DNA of 64,000 nt from Halanaerobium hydrogeniformans (lineage in GTDB: Bacteria; Bacillota; Halanaerobiia; Halanaerobiales; Halanaerobiaceae). Position numbers and translations under genes: made by a program. Location: contig NC_014654.1 of NCBI RefSeq assembly GCF_000166415.1, forward strand, positions 930,001-994,000, read 5' to 3'. Shown piece by piece: positions 44,492 to 54,556 of the stretch. The first letter of the stretch is position 1. The number at the start of each line of letters is the position of its first letter. The notes under the pieces are model-generated. The model was given only the letters and a program-made list of their open reading frames with translations, ran no database searches and had not been told where the DNA came from.

Positions 44492-47400
44492 AGATATCAG
44501 AATTCTCGATAAAAAGACCAGTCACCACCTCTATGATTATTCTAGCAGTAATTTTAATCGGGATAGTTGCTTTGCTAAATTTAAGCCTTGATCTTTATCC
44601 TGATATAACCTTTCCGGGAGCAGCAATAGTAACAAGTTACAGTGGAGTAGGTTCTGAAGAAATTGAAAATTTAGTAACAAGACCAATAGAAAGTTCTGTC
44701 TCTACTGTTGAAGGAGTACAGGCAGTTCGTTCTACTTCAGCGATGGGCTCTTCAACCGTAGTAGTTGAGTTCAATTGGGGTAGGGATATGGATTTTGCGG
44801 TACTTGATTTAAGAGAACAGATCGATATGATAAGTGGTACAGCTCTTCCTGATGGTGCAGATAATCCTTTAGTTTTTAAGTTTGATCCAGCAATGCTTCC
44901 AATAATGGTTTATGGTGTTAGTGCAGATGATCTGGATTTAGCTGAGCTTAAAGAAGAAACAGAAGATCAGTTAATTCCCCGTTTAGAAAGAACTCCAGGG
45001 GTTGCCCAGGTTAATCTACAGGGTGGTTTAGAAAGAGAGATTATAGTTTCTTTAAAAAGAGACCGCTTAAATCATTATAATCTTGATTATGAGACTATAA
45101 AAGGTATACTGGCTCAGGAAAATGTAAATGTTTCTGCCGGTGATGTCAGACAGGGAAATAGAGAGCTGTTGGTTAGAACCATCGGTAAATTTTCTTCTAT
45201 AGAAGAGATTAAGGATGTAAACATCCCTGTAGGAGAAAGAGGTTTTGTTAAACTATCTGATATTGCTGAAGTAGAAGATGGTTTTGCAGATGTCCAAACA
45301 ATTTCAAGAACTGATGGTAAGGAGAGTATTTCACTTTCGATTCAAAAACAAACAGACGCAAATACTGTAGATGTGGCTGAAGCAGTAAAAGAAGAGGTTG
45401 AAGCTATTAAAGGAGATTATCCTGACTATAATTTTGCTGTAGCATTTGATCAATCAGAGTTTATAGTGGATTCAATAAACTCCGTAAGTAGAAATGCAAT
45501 AATTGGTGGTTTATTAGCAGTACTGATACTCTATCTATTTTTACGTAATATTCGCAGTACATTAATAATTGCTACAGCTATGCCGGTTTCGATTATAGCA
45601 ACTTTTGTACTAATGTTTTTTGCCGATGTTAACTTAAATGTTATCTCACTGGGTGGTTTGGCCCTTGGAGTCGGGATGCTCGTTGATAATGCGGTGGTAG
45701 TTTTAGAAAATATATACCGCTATAGAAGTATGGGTCAGGGTAGGATTGAAGCAGCAAAAGAAGGTAGTTCAGAGGTTGGGATGGCAATTGTAGCTTCCAC
45801 TATAACTACGGTAGTAGTATTTTTGCCAATTGTTTTTGTTGAAGGGCTGGCTGGAGAGCTATTTAAGGATCTAGCTTTAACTGTTGCATTTTCATTACTG
45901 GCTTCTTTAATGGTTGCTCTTACACTTATTCCAATGCTTTCATCTAAATATTTAAAAGTAACTCAAAAAGAAATCGAAAGAGGTAAAACAGAGGGGAAGA
46001 TCAGAAAAAAATACCGCAGTCTTTTAACATCTGCCCTAAACCATAGATGGGTGATTATTGGGATATTATTAGTTTCTTTAGTTGGTAGCTTTGCCTTATT
46101 ACCGAGAATTGGTTTTGAATTTATACCCGCCACAGACCAGGGAGATATTTCTATAAGCTATAATCTACCTGTAGGTACTGTGCTTTCAGAATCTGATCAG
46201 GCAGCTGCAAAAATTGAGGAAATCTTGTTTGATCTACCAGAGGTTGAAACAGTTATTGCAAATATTGGCTCAGGAAATATGATGCAGACAGCTACCAGTA
46301 GTCATACTGGAAACTTTAATGTTTCACTTGTGCCCGCCTCAGAGAGGGATCGAACAACAATTGAAGTTATGGAAGAGATTAGGCAGAAAGTTAATATTCC
46401 AGACCTTGATATCAATGTCTCAGAACAGGGTGGCCCAGGTGGAGGAGATGATAAACCTGTAAATGTTAGACTAAGAGGAGACAATTTAGAGATTTTAGAA
46501 AGAGAAATCCAGAGAGCTGTTATGGAAATTGAAGATATTGAAGGTTTAGTTGAACTGGAAGATAGCTTTGATGAAGGCCGACCGGAATTGCATTTAAAAG
46601 TTAATCGATCCATGAGTTCAAGATTTGGCTTAAATGTAAATCAAATTGCTAATACGGTCAGAAGTGCAGTTAGTGGAGATGTTGCTACCAGGTATGAAGT
46701 TGATGGTGATGAATATGATATAAGAGTTCGTTTAGATGGAAAAGAAATCGAGAGCTCAACCCAACTAGAAGATTTAACTATTCGTAGTCCAGGTGGTAAT
46801 ATGATTCCGTTAAATCGTTTTGTTAGTACCGAAATAACAGAAGGCCCTGTAGAAATACTAAGAAGAGATCAGGAAAGATACGCAGAAATTACAGCTGATA
46901 TTCAAGGGAGAGATTTAGGTTCTGTGATGGGAGAAATCCAGCAGAGACTGGAAGAATTGGAACTACCTGATGGTTATAGATTTACCTATGAAGGAGAGTT
47001 TGAAGATACAATTGAGGCTTTTGAAAGTTTAATATTTGCTTTTGGCCTTGCTGCAATACTGGTTTATATGGTTATGGCGTCTCAATTTGAGTCACTTGTC
47101 CATCCCTTTACAATAATGTTTACAATTCCAATGGCTATAATTGGAGTGATTTTTGGACTCTTTATCAGTGGTAGCATAATTTCAGTACCATCCTTTTTAG
47201 GATTAATTACACTGAGTGGAATTGTTGTTAATAACGCTATCGTAATGGTTGATTTTATCAATCAACTGAGGAGAAGAGGTCAGAATAAAATTGAGGCTAT
47301 TATCAATGCTGCTTCAATAAGATTGAGACCAATTATGATGACCGCTTTAACAACTATTCTTGCCCTACTACCAATTGCTTTTGGAATTGGTGAAGGAGCA

Positions 47401-47568
47401 GAAGCAACTCAGCCGATGGGAATTGTTATAGTTAGTGGACTTAGTTTTGCTACTTTCTTAACACTTTTCGTAATTCCGATAGTATATTCATTATTAACTG
47501 ATCTAAGAGAGATAACAATTGCAAAGCTGAAAGGCATAGATAGAGAAGAAGCTTCTAAATTTGTTTAA
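44488..47568 (+). CDS. RND multidrug efflux pump (AcrB/HAE1 type)
   Basis: The 1026-residue inner-membrane transporter has twelve helices and two large periplasmic loops. Seen are SIKRPVTTSMIILAV at the N-terminus, GVGMLVDNAVVVLENIYRY with the proton-relay aspartate, GIVVNNAIVMVDFINQLRRRG in the second half and the internal repeat of the docking domains. It exports drugs, solvents or amphiphiles through the adaptor and TolC. The upstream TetR is broken by the insertion sequence, so expression control is likely altered. A terminator follows. Confidence 0.94.
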   Translation: MKISEFSIKRPVTTSMIILAVILIGIVALLNLSLDLYPDITFPGAAIVTSYSGVGSEEIENLVTRPIESSVSTVEGVQAVRSTSAMGSSTVVVEFNWGRDMDFAVLDLREQIDMISGTALPDGADNPLVFKFDPAMLPIMVYGVSADDLDLAELKEETEDQLIPRLERTPGVAQVNLQGGLEREIIVSLKRDRLNHYNLDYETIKGILAQENVNVSAGDVRQGNRELLVRTIGKFSSIEEIKDVNIPVGERGFVKLSDIAEVEDGFADVQTISRTDGKESISLSIQKQTDANTVDVAEAVKEEVEAIKGDYPDYNFAVAFDQSEFIVDSINSVSRNAIIGGLLAVLILYLFLRNIRSTLIIATAMPVSIIATFVLMFFADVNLNVISLGGLALGVGMLVDNAVVVLENIYRYRSMGQGRIEAAKEGSSEVGMAIVASTITTVVVFLPIVFVEGLAGELFKDLALTVAFSLLASLMVALTLIPMLSSKYLKVTQKEIERGKTEGKIRKKYRSLLTSALNHRWVIIGILLVSLVGSFALLPRIGFEFIPATDQGDISISYNLPVGTVLSESDQAAAKIEEILFDLPEVETVIANIGSGNMMQTATSSHTGNFNVSLVPASERDRTTIEVMEEIRQKVNIPDLDINVSEQGGPGGGDDKPVNVRLRGDNLEILEREIQRAVMEIEDIEGLVELEDSFDEGRPELHLKVNRSMSSRFGLNVNQIANTVRSAVSGDVATRYEVDGDEYDIRVRLDGKEIESSTQLEDLTIRSPGGNMIPLNRFVSTEITEGPVEILRRDQERYAEITADIQGRDLGSVMGEIQQRLEELELPDGYRFTYEGEFEDTIEAFESLIFAFGLAAILVYMVMASQFESLVHPFTIMFTIPMAIIGVIFGLFISGSIISVPSFLGLITLSGIVVNNAIVMVDFINQLRRRGQNKIEAIINAASIRLRPIMMTALTTILALLPIAFGIGEGAEATQPMGIVIVSGLSFATFLTLFVIPIVYSLLTDLREITIAKLKGIDREEASKFV

Positions 47569-47574
47569 AATTAT

Positions 47575-47615
47575 AATTCCTGTACCTGACTGCAGTTTTA
47601 GCAGGTACAGGAATT
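47575..47615 (+). terminator. Terminator of the efflux operon
   Basis: Perfect 14-bp arms AATTCCTGTACCTG (47575-47588) and CAGGTACAGGAATT (47602-47615) enclose a 13-nt loop. The following bases are T-rich but broken (CTTATTGTTCTATTTTTC). Confidence 0.7.
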
Positions 47616-47771
47616 CTTATTGTTCTATTTTTCTGAATATTTGCAGTTCAACATTAGTGTAGTTTTTCTCTTGAAATTATTGTTTTTTTATCTTTTGTAT
47701 GTTAAAATTAAAGCTGTGTTGAAAGATGTTAAGCAAGCAATATTTTACTAATCACTGGAGGTGAGATTAGA

Positions 47772-47993
47772 GTGTTAGTTCTTAAAGTAATTCATTTTAT
47801 TATAGCTATCGCTGTAATTGTTGGTGTTCTGCTGCAGTCAGGTAAAAGTGCAGGTCTCTCCGGAGCAATTGATGGAGGAGCAACAACTTTTTTTGGTAGC
47901 TCAGGTAGAAAAATGGAGGATAAAATAAGCAAGGCTACTACAGTTGCAGCTATATTATTTATGTTAAATTCTCTACTTCTAGCTATTTTATAA
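47772..47993 (+). CDS. secG: Preprotein translocase subunit SecG
   Basis: The 73-residue protein has two helices (about 3-22 and 52-72) joined by the conserved loop VLLQSGKSAGLSGAIDGGATTFFGSSGRKMEDKISK-like sequence that is diagnostic of SecG. It assists SecYEG protein export. The start is GTG behind GGAGGTGAG. Confidence 0.95.
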   Translation: MLVLKVIHFIIAIAVIVGVLLQSGKSAGLSGAIDGGATTFFGSSGRKMEDKISKATTVAAILFMLNSLLLAIL

Positions 47994-48187
47994 TATTTTA
48001 AATAAGGGTTTAAAAATAGAATATAAGTAGTTGTATTTTATATCATCAAATAAACTCTGATGTAATATTTAAAATTATTAACTATTATAAACTTGAAATT
48101 TTACTTTGTATTTTTTTAAAATTCATTTTGATTCAATTCATTTAATTTATAAGCTGAAATAATATTAATTTATAAGGAGGTTGGTGC

Positions 48188-50140
48188 ATGATTTTTTATA
48201 CACCCCTGGCAGGAATAATTGCCTTAGTTTTTGCATTTATTCTTACAGGAAAAGTTAAAAAAGCAAGTATGGGTTCTGAAAGAATGGCAGAATTATCACG
48301 TGCAATCAATGAAGGAGCTATGACATTTTTAGGGCGTGAATACAAGATGCTGTCAGTTTTTGTTGTTGTAGTAGCAATTATTATGGCGTCTGTTCCTAAT
48401 TTAGGGTGGCAGACAGCTGTATCCTTTATACTGGGAGCATTCTTTTCTGCTTTAGCTGGATTTATTGGGATGCAAATTGCAACTCAATCTAATTCTAGGA
48501 CTACAGAAGCTGCAAAAACTGGGCTTAATGAAGCATTAGATATTGCCTTTTCTGGTGGTACAGTAATGGGGATGTCTGTTGTTGGATTGGGTACTTTAGG
48601 TTTAGGAATTCTCTACATATTTTTTGCAGACAATGTTGAGTTTATTCGTGGTTTTGCCTTCGGGGCAAGTTCTATAGCACTTTTTGCCCGTGTTGGTGGT
48701 GGAATTTATACCAAAGCTGCTGATGTTGGAGCTGACTTAGTTGGTAAGGTAGAAGCAGGAATTCCAGAGGATGATCCTCGTAACCCTGCTGTTATTGCTG
48801 ATAATGTTGGTGATAATGTTGGAGATGTTGCAGGTATGGGGGCAGATTTATTTGAATCTTTTGTAGGTTCAATTGTTGCTGCAATGACTCTTGGTGTAGC
48901 AAGGGGAGCGAATTATGTTATTTTGCCAATGCTAATTGCTTCTGTTGGTATAATCGCTGCTATTATAGGAACTAAATTTGTTAAGGCAAAAGAAGGTACT
49001 AATCCTGCTAAGGCACTGGAGAGAGGAACTTTAACAGCAGCATTCTTGACTGTTATTGCTGCCTATTTCCTTGTTCAGAATTTGATTGGTGGTACCGGTG
49101 TCTTTATAGCGATCGTTGCTGGATTATTGGCTGGTACTTTAATCGGTCGGATTACTGAATACTATACATCTGAACATTATGGACCTGTAAAACATATTGC
49201 AAGTCAGTCACAAACAGGTGCTGCTACAAATATTATTAGTGGTTTATCTGTTGGAATGAGAAGCACGATGTTCCCAATTCTGGTTATTGCTATTGCAATT
49301 TATTTTGCTTATCAATTTGCCGGTTTATATGGAATAGCGATGGCTGCTGTAGGTATGCTTTCAACAACAGGGATTACACTTTCTGTTGATGCCTATGGTC
49401 CAATTGCTGATAATGCAGGTGGAATTGCTGAGATGGCAGAACTAGATCCTTCTGTAAGGGATATAACAGATAAGTTAGATTCAGTTGGTAATACAACAGC
49501 TGCAATCGGTAAAGGTTTTGCAATTGGTTCAGCTGCATTAACAGCTTTATCACTATTTGCTGCTTTTTCCGAAGCTGTTCAATTAGATTCAATTAGTTTA
49601 ACTAATCCTCAGGTAATCATTGGTCTCTTTATTGGAGCAATGCTTCCTTTCCTATTTTCTGCGATTACAATGGAGGCTGTTGGAAAAGCTGCTTCTCAGA
49701 TGATAGAAGAGGTTAGAAGGCAGTTTAAAGAAATGCCAGGAATTATGGAAGGTACTCAAAAACCTGATCACAAAAAATGTATTGATATTAGTACAACAGC
49801 TGCCTTAAAAGAAATGATATTACCAGGTCTTTTAGCAGTAATAGTCCCAGTTCTGGTTGGCCTCTGGGATGTTCAAGCTCTTGGTGGATTACTAGCTGGT
49901 GCTCTTTCTTCAGGTGTTTTATTAGCTATCATGATGGCTAATGCTGGTGGAGCCTGGGATAATGCTAAAAAATATATTGAATCTGGAGCTTTTGGTGGTA
50001 AGGGTACAGAAACCCATTCTGCTTCAGTTGTAGGAGATACAGTAGGAGATCCTTTTAAGGATACATCTGGTCCTTCCTTAAATATTCTCATCAAGTTAAT
50101 GACTATTGTTTCTCTTGTATTTGCTCCATTATTCATGTAA
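48188..50140 (+). CDS. hppA: K+-dependent membrane-bound pyrophosphatase (ion-pumping)
   Basis: The 650-residue, sixteen-helix enzyme couples pyrophosphate hydrolysis to H+ or Na+ export. The pyrophosphate site is seen in [40 protein letters not shown]-type sequence around residues 178-220 and in the C-terminal [15 protein letters not shown]. In [10 protein letters not shown] (about 434-443) the residue after GNTT is Ala438, the K+-dependent form; K+-independent enzymes have Lys there. Proton or sodium specificity cannot be decided by eye. The AAGGAGG site and a terminator define a single-gene unit. Confidence 0.95.
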   Translation: MIFYTPLAGIIALVFAFILTGKVKKASMGSERMAELSRAINEGAMTFLGREYKMLSVFVVVVAIIMASVPNLGWQTAVSFILGAFFSALAGFIGMQIATQSNSRTTEAAKTGLNEALDIAFSGGTVMGMSVVGLGTLGLGILYIFFADNVEFIRGFAFGASSIALFARVGGGIYTKAADVGADLVGKVEAGIPEDDPRNPAVIADNVGDNVGDVAGMGADLFESFVGSIVAAMTLGVARGANYVILPMLIASVGIIAAIIGTKFVKAKEGTNPAKALERGTLTAAFLTVIAAYFLVQNLIGGTGVFIAIVAGLLAGTLIGRITEYYTSEHYGPVKHIASQSQTGAATNIISGLSVGMRSTMFPILVIAIAIYFAYQFAGLYGIAMAAVGMLSTTGITLSVDAYGPIADNAGGIAEMAELDPSVRDITDKLDSVGNTTAAIGKGFAIGSAALTALSLFAAFSEAVQLDSISLTNPQVIIGLFIGAMLPFLFSAITMEAVGKAASQMIEEVRRQFKEMPGIMEGTQKPDHKKCIDISTTAALKEMILPGLLAVIVPVLVGLWDVQALGGLLAGALSSGVLLAIMMANAGGAWDNAKKYIESGAFGGKGTETHSASVVGDTVGDPFKDTSGPSLNILIKLMTIVSLVFAPLFM

Positions 50141-50170
50141 AATTAAAACTAGTAGTAAAGTTATTAAACA

Positions 50171-50208
50171 CCCTCCTTGTAGTAAATTACTGCTGGGAGG
50201 GTTTTTTT
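50171..50208 (+). terminator. Terminator of hppA
   Basis: CCCTCC (50171-50176) pairs with GGAGGG (50196-50201), with an inner AGTAA/TTACT stem, followed by seven T. Confidence 0.85.
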
Positions 50209-50227
50209 GCAGGAAGGTAGTGATAGA

Positions 50228-50635
50228 ATGCCGGAAGTTGATGATGCAATGTGTTTTGCCTGTGGAGAAGAAAATCCAATTTCTCTTGGGCTAAAATTTA
50301 AAAAGACTTCTGCAGATATTGTAGAAGCAAAATTTACTGCTCTTAAAAATCATCAGGGCTATAATGGGATCATGCATGGTGGTTTAGTGGCAACACTATT
50401 GGATGAAGCGATGGCTTATGCAGTAGGGATTAAGGGTATAACTGCTTATACAGCTGAACTAAATGTCCGTTTTAAAAAAGCATTAAAAATTGGAGAAAAG
50501 GTAATTATTATGGGTGAGTATGAAAAATCTCTGAAAAGAACTATTGCTGTAATTCACTACTGTTCAGCTCAAATTTTAGATAGCTCGGATAAATTAATTG
50601 CAAAAGCTGAGGCCAAATTTGTAGAAAAAACTTAA
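50228..50635 (+). CDS. PaaI/hotdog-fold thioesterase
   Basis: The 135-residue protein has an N-terminal MCFACGEENPISLGLKF segment, common in this acyl-CoA thioesterase group. The hotdog catalytic stretch is GYNGIMHGGLVATLLDEAMAYAV, with Asp/Glu in LLDEA, and ends with AEAKFV. The acyl substrate is unknown. ATG 50228 follows GGAAGGTAG; an earlier in-frame TTG at 50207 lies inside the hppA terminator. An HD hydrolase gene follows by 17 bases. Confidence 0.88.
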   Translation: MPEVDDAMCFACGEENPISLGLKFKKTSADIVEAKFTALKNHQGYNGIMHGGLVATLLDEAMAYAVGIKGITAYTAELNVRFKKALKIGEKVIIMGEYEKSLKRTIAVIHYCSAQILDSSDKLIAKAEAKFVEKT

Positions 50636-50652
50636 GCTGGGAGGTTTTAATT

Positions 50653-51204
50653 ATGCAGAGAGAAGAAGCACTTCAATTGATGAAAGAAAATATTAAAGAA
50701 AAAAATCTTCGCAAACACTGTCTGGCGGTAGAAGCAGTTATGGCAGAACTTGCCGATTATTTTGATAAAGATCAAGATAAGTGGCGCTTGGCTGGTCTTC
50801 TTCATGATATAGATTATGAAGATACTGCTGATCAGCCACATAAACATAGCCAGCTTGGAGCTGATATGCTTGAGGAGATGGGAATGGATGAAGACCTGGT
50901 TAATGCGGTAAGAGCTCACAATGGTATGCATGGTTTAGCTAGAGAAACTCTACTGGCAAAAGCTCTTTATGCAGCTGATCCTCTGACCGGATTAATAGTG
51001 GCATCTGCTTTAATTCATCCTGAGAAAAAATTAGAAGCTTTAGATAGTGAATTTGTCTTAAATAGATATTCAGATAGCTCTTTTGCTAAAGGGGCAGACA
51101 GGGATGTTATAGCTTCCTGTCAGGAGATGGATTTAGCATTGAAAGAATTTGTAGGACTTTCATTATCAGCAATGCAGAATATTTCTGATCAGCTGGGACT
51201 CTGA
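50653..51204 (+). CDS. HD-domain hydrolase (HDIG type)
   Basis: The 183-residue protein has the HD metal motif in WRLAGLLHDIDYE (His-Asp at about 55-56), an upstream conserved His in RKHCLAVEAVM and the HSQLGADMLEE and VRAHNG motifs. This is the short predicted phosphohydrolase group common in Clostridia; the substrate is unknown. GGGAGG precedes ATG. It is probably co-transcribed with the thioesterase. Confidence 0.87.
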   Translation: MQREEALQLMKENIKEKNLRKHCLAVEAVMAELADYFDKDQDKWRLAGLLHDIDYEDTADQPHKHSQLGADMLEEMGMDEDLVNAVRAHNGMHGLARETLLAKALYAADPLTGLIVASALIHPEKKLEALDSEFVLNRYSDSSFAKGADRDVIASCQEMDLALKEFVGLSLSAMQNISDQLGL

Positions 51205-51292
51205 TTTTTACTTTTAAATTATCTCAGTTTTTGGAATGAATTTATCTTAAAATTTTTAAAAATAGTCTAAAATGACTGGGGATGATTAATAA

Positions 51293-53440
51293 ATGAGTGC
51301 AAGAAGTGAATTATTAAGAAAACTAAGAGAAGATGTCCATAAACCACTTAGCAAAAAAGAAATTTATAAAAAATTTGATATTAGTCGTGATCAACAGCAG
51401 CTATTTTCTGAACTGCTGGATGATCTTTTAGAATCTGGCTATATTTATCAAAATGAAGCAGGTTTACTTGGTATACCAGAGAAATTTAATTTGATTGCAG
51501 GTAGAATAGAAAAAACAGCTTCTGGTAATGCTTTTTTAATACCTGATGACCCAGAAAAAGATGACATCTATATTTCTTCAGCCAATATGAATGGTGCTAT
51601 GCATAATGATAAGGTATTTGTGCGTTTAGTACGTTCTTCAAGGGGTAAAAGCCAGGCGGGAGAAGTTGCAGAAATAATAGAAAGAGTTAACAAAACAATA
51701 GTAGGTAATTTAGAAAAATATAAAAATTATGGTTTTTTAATACCTGATAATAAAAGAATTTGTAATGATATATTTATTCCGCCAGATGCTTTAAATGGTG
51801 CTCAAAATGGGCATAAGGTCGTAGCTAAAATAACACGCTGGCCTGCTAAAAACCGTAATCCTGAAGGTGTAATTACAGAGATTTTGGGCCACAAAGATGA
51901 TGCTGGAGTTGATATTGAGGCTATTATTCGTCAGCTTGATTTACCTGGAGAATTTCCGAAAAATCTCAGAAATGAATTAAAAAATATTGCTGATGAGGTT
52001 GATGAACAAAGCATTAAGACCGATGAAGATCGAGTAGACTTAAGAGACTTAAAACTGCTTACCATTGATGGTGCTGATGCAAAAGATCTAGATGACGCGG
52101 TTTCTATAGAAAAAATCAGTGATAAGAAATATCGCCTGGGGGTTCATATTGCTGATGTGAGTCATTATGTAAAAAAGGGCAGTTTGCTTGACAAGGAAGC
52201 ATATAATAGAGCAACAAGTATTTATCTGGTAGATAGGGTTATTCCAATGCTGCCTGAAAAATTATCAAATGGAATCTGTAGTCTTAATCCTCATGTGGAT
52301 CGGATGACATTAACGGTCTTTATTGAATATAAACTATGTGGAAAGATAGGAATTGAAATTTCGGATCACCAAATAGTTAAATCTGTTATCAAATCTAATC
52401 ACCGGATGACCTATGATGATGCTCAGGCAATAATTGAAGATAAAGATGAAAAGATAAAAGATGAATATAGTGATTTTGTCGAAGAAATAAATATGATGAA
52501 TAAGCTCAGAGAAAGATTGCGCAAAAACCGCTTTGAAGAAGGAAGTATGGATTTCAACTTTACTGAGGTTAAGGTGGAACTGGATGAACAGGGAAAGCCG
52601 GTTAAATTAAAGAAAAGACCTCACCGGGAAGCAGAACAGTTGATTGAAGAATTTATGATTGCAGCTAATAGGATTGTAGCTGCTGAAATGTCATGGCGGG
52701 AAATGCCCTTTATTTATAGAATTCATGAAGAACCAGATCTTGATAGGATGATCCAGTTTAAAGAGTTTATCCATAATTTTGGTTATGAATTAAAGGGAAT
52801 AAAAAATGGTGTTCATCCCCGTTCTTTACAGGCTATATTAGAGGAAGTCAGGGGAAGTAAAGAAGAGAAGATAATTGAAACAGTTATGTTAAGATCATTA
52901 AAAAAGGCAGTATACTCGGAAAAAAATATCGGTCATTTCGGTCTTGGTGTTACCCATTATACTCACTTTACTTCACCGATTAGAAGATATCCTGACCTCA
53001 CAGCTCATCGAATCATTAAAGAAACTATAGCAGCAGGTTATTTAAGCAAAAACAGGCAGGATAAAATTGATGCTGAACTTCCTAAAATTGCCGATCACTG
53101 TTCTTTACAGGAAAGAAGAGCCACAGATGCTGAGAGAGATTCAGTTGATCTTAAAAAGATTGAATACATGGAAGATAAGATTGGCGAGGAATTTGAAGGC
53201 ATTATTAGTGGTATAACCGGTTTTGGTATTTTTGTAGAGCTGGAAAACACTGTTGAAGGTTTGATCCATATCAAGGAACTAAAAGATGATTATTACCATT
53301 ATGATCAGGATCAATACCGCCTGATAGGTGAGAGAACAAATAAGATTTATAGAATTGGTGATGAACTCAAAATTAAAGTAGTCAATGTTAATCGTGATGA
53401 GCGAGAGCTTGACTTTAGCTTAATAGAAAAGATTGAATAA
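51293..53440 (+). CDS. rnr: Ribonuclease R (3'-5' exoribonuclease)
   Basis: The 715-residue enzyme has an N-terminal winged helix (about 1-65), two cold-shock-type domains (about 70-210), the RNB catalytic domain with DGADAKDLDDAVSIEK (metal aspartates) and IHEEPD, YTHFTSPIRRYPDLTAHR, and a C-terminal S1 domain (about 630-713, GIFVELENTVEGLIHIKEL). It degrades structured RNA and works with SmpB-tmRNA. smpB follows after 18 bases, and ssrA is next. Confidence 0.96.
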   Translation: MSARSELLRKLREDVHKPLSKKEIYKKFDISRDQQQLFSELLDDLLESGYIYQNEAGLLGIPEKFNLIAGRIEKTASGNAFLIPDDPEKDDIYISSANMNGAMHNDKVFVRLVRSSRGKSQAGEVAEIIERVNKTIVGNLEKYKNYGFLIPDNKRICNDIFIPPDALNGAQNGHKVVAKITRWPAKNRNPEGVITEILGHKDDAGVDIEAIIRQLDLPGEFPKNLRNELKNIADEVDEQSIKTDEDRVDLRDLKLLTIDGADAKDLDDAVSIEKISDKKYRLGVHIADVSHYVKKGSLLDKEAYNRATSIYLVDRVIPMLPEKLSNGICSLNPHVDRMTLTVFIEYKLCGKIGIEISDHQIVKSVIKSNHRMTYDDAQAIIEDKDEKIKDEYSDFVEEINMMNKLRERLRKNRFEEGSMDFNFTEVKVELDEQGKPVKLKKRPHREAEQLIEEFMIAANRIVAAEMSWREMPFIYRIHEEPDLDRMIQFKEFIHNFGYELKGIKNGVHPRSLQAILEEVRGSKEEKIIETVMLRSLKKAVYSEKNIGHFGLGVTHYTHFTSPIRRYPDLTAHRIIKETIAAGYLSKNRQDKIDAELPKIADHCSLQERRATDAERDSVDLKKIEYMEDKIGEEFEGIISGITGFGIFVELENTVEGLIHIKELKDDYYHYDQDQYRLIGERTNKIYRIGDELKIKVVNVNRDERELDFSLIEKIE

Positions 53441-53458
53441 TTAAAGGATGTGGTAAAC

Positions 53459-53941
53459 TTGGCTAAAAAAGATGAAGATATAGAGATAGTGGCCAGAAAT
53501 AAAAAAGCAAAGCATGACTTTTATATAGAAGAAGTATATGAAGCAGGAATTAAATTACAGGGAACAGAGATAAAATCTATCCGTAACCATAGGGTTAACC
53601 TAAAAGACAGTTTTGCCCTGGTTGAGGGAGGAGAAGTTTATCTGCATAATATGCATATAAGTCCTTATAAAGAGGGCAACCGTTTTAATCATGAACCGGA
53701 AAGAAAGCGGAAACTTTTACTGCATAAAAGTCAGATCAGAAAGTTGATCGGTTATACTACTCAAAAAGGATATACCCTTGTTCCCCTAACTATTTATTTA
53801 AGAAAAAACCTCTGTAAAGTAGAGCTTGCTGTTGCTAAGGGTAAACAAAAGCATGATAAAAGAAGAGATATTGCAAAAGAAACAGCCAAAAGAGAGATGG
53901 AAAAAGCTTTTAATAGAAGAAGAAAAGAGGGAGACTTTTAA
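53459..53941 (+). CDS. smpB: SsrA-binding protein SmpB
   Basis: The 160-residue protein shows [42 protein letters not shown] and the basic C-terminal tail [23 protein letters not shown] of SmpB, which inserts into the empty mRNA channel. The TTG at 53459 is taken as the start (family N-terminus MAKK), with AAAGGATGTGG upstream. The tmRNA gene lies 115 bases downstream. Confidence 0.95.
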   Translation: MAKKDEDIEIVARNKKAKHDFYIEEVYEAGIKLQGTEIKSIRNHRVNLKDSFALVEGGEVYLHNMHISPYKEGNRFNHEPERKRKLLLHKSQIRKLIGYTTQKGYTLVPLTIYLRKNLCKVELAVAKGKQKHDKRRDIAKETAKREMEKAFNRRRKEGDF

Positions 53942-53998
53942 TTTATTTTCCTCCTTTTCCCGCTTGAATGCAAGTTAAATGGCTGTTTTTAAATTAAT

Positions 53999-54027
53999 TT
54001 GACATTTCCTGACCTTTAAGTTATAAT
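53999..54027 (+). promoter_or_regulatory. Consensus promoter of ssrA
   Basis: TTGACA (53999-54004), 17 bp, TATAAT (54022-54027), both perfect. Transcription would start about 20 bases before the mature tmRNA end. Confidence 0.85.
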
Positions 54028-54056
54028 AGTTATGCAGTAAAGATAAAGCTAATTTT

Positions 54057-54413
54057 GGGGGTGTTCTGGCTTCGCCTGGATGGTAAATCCTTTAGAAGCG
54101 AGTCGAGGATTCTCTTTCACTCGAAAAACACTGGGAACTATAAAATTATCCGCAAACGATAATAGTTACGCTTTAGCTGCCGCGTAGGCAGTTAACGCCT
54201 GGCCGTCTCCTGCCTGTGGAGTCGTCCCAGGTGCCATATAAAGCAGGCTAACTTTCTTCTGATGTCTGTAAGAAGAAAGGACAATTAACAGACTGGCAGT
54301 AAATGATCCTGTTCAGTGGAGCATTTACTGTGAGATTAAAAACTGAACTACACTCGTAGAAACTACTGGGTGAGTCATTCAGTACGTGGGTTCGACTCCC
54401 ACCACCTCCACCA
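54057..54413 (+). ncRNA. ssrA: Transfer-messenger RNA (tmRNA)
   Basis: The 357-nt RNA rescues stalled ribosomes. The 5' end GGGGGTG pairs with CACCTCC near the 3' end (one G-U), followed by discriminator A and an encoded CCA at 54411-54413. A T-arm GTGGGTTCGACTCCCAC is intact just before. The tag frame runs from GCA at 54152 to TAG at 54185-54187 and encodes ANDNSYALAAA. The terminal LAAA extends the common LAA degron by one alanine. smpB and rnr lie directly upstream. Confidence 0.96.
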
Positions 54414-54436
54414 AAATTAAAATATATTTATTTGGA

Positions 54437-54466
54437 ATGCTCAGCTGAGGCTGAGCTTATTTTTTT
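54437..54466 (+). terminator. Terminator of ssrA
   Basis: GCTCAGC (54439-54445) pairs with GCTGAGC (54450-54456) around a TGAG loop. TTATTTTTTT follows. Confidence 0.88.
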
Positions 54467-54556
54467 GCAAAAAAATATCTATTTTTATTTAAAACTGGTG
54501 AATAATACTATATAATAATTATAATGTTAATAAAATGTCGGGAGAGGGAGATTATC

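Noticed and set aside
50106-50294. Small frame across the hppA terminator
   Set aside because: It runs through the hppA end, the terminator stem and the thioesterase start.
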